Below are positions 1 to 4,720 of a DNA stretch of 5,802 nt, piece by piece; position 1 is the first letter of the stretch, and every line of letters starts with the position of its first letter. The DNA lies in assembly GCA_937879875.1 (NCBI GenBank), contig CALFMN010000134.1, positions 1 to 5,802 of the forward strand, in the 5' to 3' direction. Made by a program: the position numbers and the translations under genes. Source of the stretch: an uncultured Chloroflexota bacterium (lineage in GTDB: Bacteria; Chloroflexota; Dehalococcoidia; CAUJGQ01). The notes beneath the pieces were generated by a model. That model had not been told where the DNA came from. It saw nothing but the letters and a program-made list of their open reading frames with translations, and ran no database searches.

Positions 1-185
1 GGCGCGCACCGGTGCCACCGCGGCCCGCCGTCCCGCGCCAGTGCCCCCCGCGCCGCCACCCTGGCCGCCCGCTGTAATGCCCGGATCACCCGTGCCGCCA
101 TGCGCATGTGGCGCTAGCCGGTGCAAACACGCCCGAGCCGAGAGCTTCACTGAGGCACGGTTCAACACACCGCTGACACCTGGCT

Positions 186-199
186 GGCACGATCGTGCC
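186..199. repeat. 14-base perfect palindrome
   Basis: GGCACGATCGTGCC reads the same on both strands, with no spacer. Perfect palindromes of this size can be operators for dimeric regulators or simple hairpins. No promoter or confident gene start adjoins it, and there is no T-tract to make it a terminator, so no role is assigned. Confidence 0.5.
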
Positions 200-209
200 G
201 GCACCCCGC

Positions 210-362
210 TCAAGAGTCCGGGCTGGGTGTTGAATAAGACCTTCCAGCGCACCTGGGAACGCGGCAATGCAGTGTTGCGTGTTGCGCTCTTCGGCGTGCG
301 CTGAAGCCGAGCAGGCTTGAACTCGCCGCGTGAGCCGGGGCAGGTTCGTCGGTCATAATCAT
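210..362 (-). CDS. Possible small ORF, 50 codons, unknown function
   Basis: A minus-strand ATG at 362 (a second in-frame ATG is at 356) lies just downstream of an AGGAG sequence (complement of 366-370). The spacer is 3 bases for the first ATG and 9 for the second, so the second is the better start. The frame ends with TGA at 210-212. The beginning (MIMTDEPAPAHAASSSLLGF) looks protein-like; the rest is Arg/Ser/Cys-rich and unremarkable. It starts 40 bases after the epimerase stop on the same strand and could be translated from the same transcript. No family is recognised. It may be a chance ORF or the start of a gene broken by an indel. Confidence 0.2.
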   Translation of the reverse strand: MIMTDEPAPAHAASSSLLGFSARRRAQHATLHCRVPRCAGRSYSTPSPDS

Positions 363-401
363 GCACTCCTGCTGGCCGTGGCGGGGCGGCGCGGACGCGG
401 G

Positions 402-1443
402 TCAGTTGCTGAGGCGCGTACTGCTCGCGGGCTGGCCGCAGGCCGCCTGCATCTCCGCGCTCAGCCGGCGCCACTCACCGACGATGCGCTCCTCGCGCGT
501 GTAGTCGAAGGCGGCGACGCCGAAGCCGCGCAGGTCGGCGTCGCGCATCGGGTTGTCGGCCAGCCAGCGGGCGGTGATGCGCGTCGCCTCTTCCACGTCG
601 ACCACGTCGCGGCAGCCGAGCAGGGCACGCGCCTTCGACATGTCGAGGATCAGGTTCGACTTTTCCGCGAGGTTGTAGACGCCCACACAGAACTGTGCTG
701 GCACACCGACCAGCTCCATCGACGAGCCCAGCTCCGCCACGATCAGCTCGGCGACGCGGCGGGCGCTGATCACGCGCTCATCGCCCGCGTTGAACGCCTG
801 CCCCGCGGCCTCCGGCCGTGTCGCCGCGAGGTACACCAGGCGCGCCACGTTCTCGACGTAGCCGCGCTGAAAATAGGTGATGCCGTCGTGCGGCAGGATC
901 ATATACGGCCGGCCGTCGAGCACACGCTTGACCACCGCCCACTCGTGGTTGATGGGCGCCCGCGGCCCGAAGATGCCCGCATAGCGCAGGATCACGACTT
1001 CGAAGGCGCCGGCGCCGTGCTGCTCCAGCAACTGGTCCTCGCCCTCAGCGACCTTGCCCGTGTAGTTCTGCGCATCGCGTTGCCGCTCCGCCCACTCCGG
1101 CACCGGCAGCGGTAACGTGCCTGATGGCGTGGGGCGCAGCGTGCCGCGATAGACCGGCTGGCCCGTGATGCCCGACCAGGCGGCGCGTCTTCCCGGCCAG
1201 CTCAAGCGCCAGCGCCCGCAGCCGGCCGGAAGTACAGATGGCGACGTCCCACTCTGCCGCACCGATGCGCGCGTGGATGTCGTCCGCGTCGCGCGGGTCG
1301 CCGTGCAGGTGCGCCACATCGGCATCGAACTGCGCCTCGTGCTTGCCGGTGTGGTAGATCGTGACCTCATATCCGGCGTGCAGGAAGTTGTTCACGATCG
1401 GCACGCCGCTCGGTCCCGTGCCGCCCACGATCAGCACCTTCAT
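402..1443 (-). CDS. NAD(P)-dependent epimerase/dehydratase (SDR family), one-base frameshift
   Basis: This is an extended short-chain dehydrogenase/reductase-type protein that would bind NAD(P) in the cytoplasm; the substrate is unknown, with nucleotide-sugar or other secondary metabolism possible. The N-terminus has the Rossmann strand and glycine-rich loop (MKVLIVGGTGPSG, residues 1-13). The later part has the conserved LRYAGIFGPR stretch typical of NAD-epimerases. Start ATG 1443 is preceded by GGAG (1451-1454) with a 7-base spacer. The first part (1443 to about 1173) and the last part (about 1172 to 402) are in different frames. Removing one base from the CCC run at 1171-1173 joins them as LVGITGQPVYRG and gives about 346 residues, a normal family length. 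Where YxxxK is expected, the sequence is Y127-T-G-K130, one residue short, so classical SDR catalysis is uncertain. It is separated from the nitrile hydratase operon by a 409-base gap with repeats and is probably a distinct unit. Confidence 0.85.
1171..1173 (-). other. Frameshift site in the epimerase gene
   Basis: The minus strand reads GTCGGGCATCACGGGC. The upstream frame gives LVGHHG and the downstream frame gives GITGQPVYRG. One surplus G in the GGG run accounts for the break, and the downstream frame then stays open with family-like sequence to the stop at 402. The homopolymer location fits a base-calling error. Confidence 0.75.
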
Positions 1444-1449
1444 CTGACA

Positions 1450-1488
1450 ACTCCGTTGGTCGTAGGGGGCACGCCCCCTCTCACCCCC
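1450..1488. repeat. GC-hairpin repeat, copy 1
   Basis: This copy runs ACTCCGTTGGTCGTAGGGGG and on to TCTCACCCCC at 1488. Its core is a perfect inverted repeat AGGGGGC-AC-GCCCCCT (1464-1479). It matches copy 2 at nearly all of 39 positions, with differences in the loop, in three bases before the stem and at the end. Its left end, read on the minus strand as AACGGAGT, supplies the GGAG ribosome binding site of the epimerase gene. Confidence 0.75.
1451..1454 (-). promoter_or_regulatory. Ribosome binding site of the epimerase gene
   Basis: GGAG on the minus strand lies 7 bases before ATG 1443 and supports that start. It falls inside repeat copy 1, so the repeat edge doubles as a translation signal. 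Confidence 0.6.
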
Positions 1489-1543
1489 GTTTGGGTGGCT
1501 GTCGCGTTGATTTCAGTGCAGGGGTACCGCTACTTCGTGGAGC

Positions 1544-1582
1544 ACTCCGTTGGTCTCAGGGGGCAAGCCCCCTCTCACCCCT
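1544..1582. repeat. GC-hairpin repeat, copy 2
   Basis: This is a second copy in the same orientation, starting 94 bases after copy 1, with the core AGGGGGC-AA-GCCCCCT (1558-1573). The same ACTCCGTTGGT left flank and CTCTCACCCC right flank are present. The two stems are identical and the loops differ (AC versus AA), as expected of a mobile or structured repeat family (REP/MITE-like) rather than chance. Confidence 0.75.
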
Positions 1583-1644
1583 GGTGATGAGACGGCCTGC
1601 GGCCGTGGTGATTGCACTGCGAGGCTCCCGCTGGCTCTTGGACA

Positions 1645-1668
1645 ACGCCGTTGGTCGCAGGGGGCTTG
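1645..1668. repeat. GC-hairpin repeat, truncated copy 3
   Basis: The sequence ACGCCGTTGGTCGCAGGGGG followed by CTTG matches the left flank and left hairpin arm of copies 1 and 2, then diverges where the right arm (GCCCCCT) should be. It begins 101 bases after copy 2 starts, in the same orientation. It looks like a decayed or half copy that can no longer form the hairpin. Confidence 0.6.
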
Positions 1669-1839
1669 CTGTGCTGCCGCTCGGTCGCCTCGCTTGTCGC
1701 GGCCACGGTCTACTCCGCGTCTCGGCAGCGCAGTGTGTGACGCGCCGGGATCTCAAAACGCGGCTCACGCTCGGACGGGCGCTCGCCTGATGGGCTGCTC
1801 GGTCGGCTGCGCTCAGAGCACGAGAGCCGTCAGTTGCCG

Positions 1840-1851
1840 GGGCTTGCGCCC
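1840..1851 (-). terminator. Weak hairpin just after the nitrile hydratase operon
   Basis: One base after the TGA of the accessory gene, the minus strand reads GGGC-GCAA-GCCC: a 4-base GC stem with a GNRA-type loop. There is no following T-run, so intrinsic termination is doubtful. An alternative pairing uses a 9-base inverted repeat (1774-1782 with 1846-1854). Either could stabilise the 3' end of the mRNA. Confidence 0.2.
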
Positions 1852-1852
1852 G

Positions 1853-2689
1853 TCAAAAGACCTCGTCCCGCTCGCCGAACTCGTACTCCTCGGTGCGCTC
1901 GTCCAACTCGTCGCGCGTCACGAGGCCCTTGTCCAGCAGCAGCAACTCGAGCGCCGCGAGCCAGCGTTCGTAGTACACCTCCGGCTCGCCCTGCGCGCCG
2001 GCGGCGGCGATCTGGCCGATCAGCCGGTCGCGGAACTCGTCCCAGACGAAGGTCTGCTGCTCGTGCAGGGTCACGGCCATGCCGAAGGCGCGGCCTTCCC
2101 AGGCGGCGTGGAAGACCAGCTCGCCATTCTTGCGCGGCGCGCCCGCCGCGGTGTCATCCATGCCCGCCACCTGCCGATCGGGCCTGATCTCGCGCGCCAG
2201 CAGATCATCGGGCGGCACGACGCGGGCCTGCGCCGCGTCCGGCATGGGCGCAGCGCCGCGCGGGCGCCGGTCCTCCACCGGCTGACCGTCCGGGCGCACC
2301 TCCCAGCTGGAGGCGGTGAAGCGCAGCCGTTCGAGGGCGGGCGGCGGCGGCACGAACGTATCGGCCTCGAGCAGCGTGTCGATGTAGTCGTACAGCCGCA
2401 GCACAGCCGTCTCGTCGTTCATCGAGTGGAACCAGAGCGTGCGCCCGCCCCAGAGCAGCATGGCGACGTTGGCGAGCGAGCAGGGGCCGAGACAGCCGCC
2501 GATCGTCAGGTGGACGCGGCTGCGCAGCCGCCGTCGCAGCCACTCGCGGTGGTAGAGATCACGCGGCAACGCGGGTATGCCCTGGTCGGTGCGGCCGCAG
2601 CAGCAGCCGTCGGCACAGACGAAAAGCTGGCCACGGACGCGTGTGGCATGCATCCGCTTGCCGTCGGTGCGAACGACAATGTTGCGCAT
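1853..2689 (-). CDS. [2Fe-2S] ferredoxin-nitrile hydratase activator fusion protein
   Basis: This 278-residue cytoplasmic protein has two parts. Residues 1 to about 128 form a thioredoxin-like [2Fe-2S] ferredoxin domain (COG3411 type): C25, the C29-C31 cluster in CADGCCCGRT, and C66-x3-C70 in GGCLGPCSLAN, placed as cluster ligands are in this family. Residues about 129-187 are a Pro/Arg/Asp-rich linker. Residues about 188-278 resemble the nitrile hydratase activator (P14K/NhlE): a FHAAWEGRAFGMAVTLHE segment, a YYERWLAALE segment and KGLVTRDELDER. Known activators of cobalt enzymes are small stand-alone proteins that deliver a cobalt-loaded alpha subunit by subunit exchange. Start ATG 2689 has AGGAG (2694-2698) with a 4-base spacer. 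The gene begins 30 bases after the alpha stop, in the activator position. I infer that the ferredoxin part supplies or accepts electrons during formation of Co(III) and the oxidised cysteines; the sequence does not prove this. The join lies in one uninterrupted frame. Confidence 0.85.
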   Translation of the reverse strand: MRNIVVRTDGKRMHATRVRGQLFVCADGCCCGRTDQGIPALPRDLYHREWLRRRLRSRVHLTIGGCLGPCSLANVAMLLWGGRTLWFHSMNDETAVLRLYDYIDTLLEADTFVPPPPALERLRFTASSWEVRPDGQPVEDRRPRGAAPMPDAAQARVVPPDDLLAREIRPDRQVAGMDDTAAGAPRKNGELVFHAAWEGRAFGMAVTLHEQQTFVWDEFRDRLIGQIAAAGAQGEPEVYYERWLAALELLLLDKGLVTRDELDERTEEYEFGERDEVF

Positions 2690-2693
2690 GGCT

Positions 2694-2698
2694 CTCCT
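2694..2698 (-). promoter_or_regulatory. Ribosome binding site of the fusion gene
   Basis: AGGAG on the minus strand, 4 bases before ATG 2689, fixes the start so that the ferredoxin domain is included in the translated product. Confidence 0.6.
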
Positions 2699-2719
2699 GC
2701 TCGTGCCCTGACGCGCCGA

Positions 2720-3325
2720 TCAGCCGGCGACGGCGGCCGGCGCCTGCACGTTCGCCACGCCGATCATCGCGTCGCGTGTGACCAGCGCGGCCAGCTCCTC
2801 CTCGCTCAGCCCCTCGGTGCCCGCCGGCCGCTCGGGCAGCACGAGATAGCGCACGTCGGAGCTGCTGTCCCAGACGCGCACCTCGACCTCGTCCGGCAGC
2901 GTGGTGCCGAACTCGCGCAGCAGCGTGCGCGGCTCGATCACGGCGCGGGCGCGGTAGGGCGGCGACTTGTACCAGGTCGGCGGCAGGCCGAGCACGGTGG
3001 CGGGATAGCAGGAGCAGAGCGTGCAGACGACGAGGTTGTGCGTCCGCGGCGTGTTCTCGACCACGACCAGGTTGGCGGCGCTCACGCCCAGCTCTGCCGC
3101 CGCCGCGCCGCCGTCGGCCAGCAGGCGGACGCGGTAGGCGGGATCGAGCCAGGCGCGGGCGACCATGCGGGCGCCGATCATCGGGCCGATGTCGTGTTCA
3201 TAGGTATCGACGAGTTTGTCCACGGCCTCGGTTGTGATCAGCCCCTTCTCGATCAGCAGCGACTCCAGCGCCCGCGTGCGCAGCACGATCCACGGCTCGG
3301 GCTCGACCTTGTGGTTGCCGGCCAT
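2720..3325 (-). CDS. nthA: Nitrile hydratase alpha subunit, cobalt type
   Basis: The alpha subunit carries the metal of nitrile hydratase, which hydrates nitriles to amides as an alpha-beta heterodimer or (alpha-beta)2 in the cytoplasm. It is 201 residues, the usual length. The metal-claw motif is VVCTLCSCYP, with C101, C104, S105 and C106 as ligands; threonine after the first cysteine marks the cobalt class (serine is typical of iron enzymes). In the family, the second and third cysteines are oxidised to sulfinic and sulfenic acids. Other family blocks are GLPPTWYKSPPYRAR (113-127), VRVWDSSSDVRYLVLPERP (149-167), and the TRDAMIGV end (183-190). Start ATG 3325 has GGGAGAG (3332-3338) with a 6-base spacer. 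That signal lies in the last codons of the beta gene, whose stop is 3 bases upstream, so translation is probably coupled. A thiocyanate hydrolase gamma subunit shares the motif, but the fused single beta gene next door favours nitrile hydratase. Confidence 0.95.
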   Translation of the reverse strand: MAGNHKVEPEPWIVLRTRALESLLIEKGLITTEAVDKLVDTYEHDIGPMIGARMVARAWLDPAYRVRLLADGGAAAAELGVSAANLVVVENTPRTHNLVVCTLCSCYPATVLGLPPTWYKSPPYRARAVIEPRTLLREFGTTLPDEVEVRVWDSSSDVRYLVLPERPAGTEGLSEEELAALVTRDAMIGVANVQAPAAVAG

Positions 3326-3328
3326 CGC

Positions 3329-4021
3329 TTACTCTCCCGTCGCGGCCGTTCCGGCCGGCTCAAGGTAGCTCTCCCAGAGGTCGATGCTGACGCGCGAGTT
3401 CGGTTCGGCGGAGTCGCCCCACAGCTCGCGGGCGTCGAAGGCGACGGCGTAGACCGTTTGCGGCTGCACGCCCTGGCCCTGAGTATACGCGTCCGGCAAG
3501 GGGAAGACGCCGAGCACGCGCTCGACGGTGCCGCACCTGCCGCGCACGTAGCGGGCGAGGCGCGTGTGCCCCGCGGGGTGCACGTTGTGCGCCTGCACGC
3601 GGTCGCCGGGCCGGAAGCGCTGTGCCGGTGCCGGAACCGGTTCCGGCGTGGCCGGCAGTTGCGCGAGCGCGGCAGCCGCGGTCGCCGCATCGCCGGGTGC
3701 GGGTAGCGGCTGGCTGGGATCGCGCTCAAGCGAAGCCACGCGGGCGTCGATCTCTGCGCGGGTGAGCACGCCTTTCGCCACGAGGTTCGCTTCCATCGAG
3801 TACAGCCAGCGCTCGTAGTAGGACGCGCTCAGGTAGCGCGCGGGCGGCATCCGCTCGATCTCCTTGCGCGACTCGTCCACGTTGTAGATGCGGTACGGGC
3901 CGAGCGCCCTGCGCATGCCGACCACGCGTCGTTCCCAGTCGGCGTGATAGAGCGGCTCGTCCTGTTCGATCACCACCGGCCCGAAGCCCTGCATGCCGCC
4001 CATGTCATGCACGCCGTTCAT
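3329..4021 (-). CDS. nthB: Nitrile hydratase beta subunit
   Basis: This is the partner of the cobalt-type alpha subunit; it completes the active-site pocket. It has 230 residues, normal for the family. The N-terminus MNGVHDMGGMQGFGPV (1-16) is the classic beta start. A helical region follows, including YHADWERRVVGM (25-36) and SYYERWLYSMEANL (67-80). An Ala/Pro linker covers about 101-135. A C-terminal SH3-like barrel opens with RFRPGDRV (135-142) and contains HTRLARYVRGRCG (152-164). The family usually has a proline where A156 stands (HTRxPRYVRG). The frame is open upstream to 4189, but ATG 4021 is chosen because it gives the canonical N-terminus and has GGAGG at 4028-4032 with a 6-base spacer. 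It is first in a beta-alpha-activator operon, the common order for cobalt enzymes. Confidence 0.93.
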   Translation of the reverse strand: MNGVHDMGGMQGFGPVVIEQDEPLYHADWERRVVGMRRALGPYRIYNVDESRKEIERMPPARYLSASYYERWLYSMEANLVAKGVLTRAEIDARVASLERDPSQPLPAPGDAATAAAALAQLPATPEPVPAPAQRFRPGDRVQAHNVHPAGHTRLARYVRGRCGTVERVLGVFPLPDAYTQGQGVQPQTVYAVAFDARELWGDSAEPNSRVSIDLWESYLEPAGTAATGE

Positions 4022-4145
4022 CGCTCGCCTCCGCATTGATTCCCAGGGCGTCTCACAGTTCCGCGCCCGGCCGCTGCCATGATGCATTTTCGCTGATTTT
4101 GTGGCTGCCGCAACGTTTGCCGAAGCTCGGTCTGCCGGCGGCCCG
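4022..4145 (-). promoter_or_regulatory. Leader region of the nitrile hydratase operon
   Basis: This 124-base gap separates the DinB stop from the beta start. It contains the GGAGG ribosome binding site (4028-4032) and a locally AT-richer patch around 4083-4102 (minus strand CAAAATCAGCGAAAATG) in otherwise GC-rich DNA. A promoter here is plausible, but I cannot point to a convincing -35/-10 pair, and read-through from the DinB gene is also possible. Confidence 0.35.
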
Positions 4146-4665
4146 CTACGGCGCCGGTCCAGCGCGGCGTGCTTCCTCAGCTTCAGCAAGCAGTTGCAGG
4201 GTAAGCTGCATATGGCCCGCGTGCAGGGCGCAGTGCTGCATGATGTGCAGGAAACAGTAGCCGACCGTGAGGGTCGCGCTGCCGTGGAACTGCTGGAACT
4301 CGGGGGTAGCCACCACCTCAGGGGGCGGCGTCACCGGCCTGTTCAGGTCGGCGTCGGCGAGCCCTGCCAGTAACGTCTGCACGGCCGCGTGGAGGGCGTC
4401 GTAGCGTGCCGTGAGGTCCGCGAGGGTGCCGGCAGTCAGGAATTCCGCGTCCACGATCGCGCGAGCTGGGCTGGCCCCCGACCAGTCTCAGCAGCCAGAA
4501 CTCGGCCGCACCCGCCGTGTGGGCCGCGAGTTGATAGAGCGTATTCTTCTCCGGGAGTGCCAGCGGCTGGTTGAGCCGCGCCTCGCTCAGCCCGTCGAGC
4601 CGGCGCAGCATCCCGCGGAACGGGCGGTTCAGCAGGAAGCCCAGCGTGTCCACCGTCGTCGTCAC
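4146..4665 (-). CDS. DinB-superfamily protein, one-base frameshift
   Basis: DinB-like proteins are four-helix bundles that bind a metal through three histidines; many act as thiol-dependent S-transferases, but the substrate here is unknown. The start is taken as GTG 4665 because GGGAGG (4672-4677) lies 6 bases upstream. The N-terminal part includes NTLYQLAAHTAGAAEFWLLR (41-60, with H49). The C-terminal part includes YCFLHIMQHCALHAGHM (136-152, with H140, H144, H148 and H151). H49 plus an H-x3-H pair fits the family metal triad. The two parts are in different frames; removing one base of the CC at 4451-4452 joins them as SSRDRDAEFLTAG and gives 172 residues, a normal length. The gene starts 55 bases after the methyltransferase stop and lies 124 bases before the nitrile hydratase beta gene. 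Confidence 0.8.
4451..4452 (-). other. Frameshift site in the DinB-like gene
   Basis: The minus strand reads CGCGATCGTGGACGCGGAATTC. With one G of GG removed, the reading is R-D-R-D-A-E-F, a sequence expected at this point in DinB-like proteins. As written, the upstream frame runs into unrelated Arg-rich residues and the downstream frame has no sensible N-terminus. Confidence 0.7.
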
Positions 4666-4671
4666 GGCCCG

Positions 4672-4677
4672 CCTCCC
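4672..4677 (-). promoter_or_regulatory. Ribosome binding site of the DinB-like gene
   Basis: GGGAGG on the minus strand, 6 bases before GTG 4665. It decides for this GTG start over the upstream in-frame ATG at 4740, which would overlap the methyltransferase gene and add a non-family extension. Confidence 0.65.
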
Positions 4678-4720
4678 TGGTGCACGATGTGTAGTCGGCT
4701 GCGCCTGCCCGCATGCTACG

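Larger units (their letters stand above)
1..401. other. Left-edge region with no confident gene
   Basis: This stretch lies downstream of the epimerase gene (which ends at 402). Both strands contain open frames, but none shows a recognisable domain. A plus-strand frame stays open from the left edge to 304, but its translation is proline- and arginine-rich and resembles chance open frame in GC-rich DNA. On the minus strand a frame starting at ATG 107 or 101 runs off the left edge with an Arg/Ala-rich start; it has no clear ribosome binding site, so a partial gene there is only possible. A short ORF with a good ribosome binding site (210-362) and a 14-base palindrome (186-199) are listed separately. 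I see no tRNA or other RNA gene. Confidence 0.5.
1444..1852. other. Intergenic region with GC-hairpin repeats
   Basis: This 409-base gap separates the end of the nitrile hydratase operon (stop 1853-1855) from the epimerase start (1443). It holds three related repeat copies (listed separately) and a further small inverted repeat, ACGGCC-TGC-GGCCGT at 1592-1606. Near the operon end there is a 9-base inverted repeat (1774-1782 with 1846-1854). I see no convincing coding sequence. Open plus-strand frames here are low-complexity and run on antisense through the nitrile hydratase genes. Confidence 0.6.

Noticed and set aside
1..107. Partial minus-strand gene running off the left edge from ATG 107 or 101
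   Set aside because: No ribosome binding site and no recognisable sequence in about 35 codons; another frame reads as Gly-rich repeats, as expected in GC-rich noncoding DNA.
300..345. Possible tRNA T-arm (GAGTTCAAGCC on the minus strand)
   Set aside because: The flanking bases do not form the 5-base T-stem, and no acceptor, D or anticodon arm can be placed around it.
330..1115. 261-codon plus-strand open frame opposite the epimerase
   Set aside because: The minus strand encodes a family-like reductase over the same bases; the plus translation is low-complexity and has no domain.
1450..1668. CRISPR array from the three regularly spaced repeats
   Set aside because: Only three copies exist, one is truncated, the spacing is about 95-100 bases with long spacers, and no cas gene is nearby.
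1550..3706. 718-codon open frame on the plus strand across the repeats and the nitrile hydratase genes
   Set aside because: It runs antisense through three clearly recognisable genes, has a His/Arg/Gly/Ala-rich composition with no domain, and is the usual consequence of GC-rich codon use on the opposite strand.
4022..4189. N-terminal extension of the nitrile hydratase beta subunit to the upstream ATG at 4189
   Set aside because: The canonical beta N-terminus MNGVHDMGG begins at 4021 with a GGAGG signal 6 bases upstream; the extension is unlike the family and would overlap the DinB-like gene's end.
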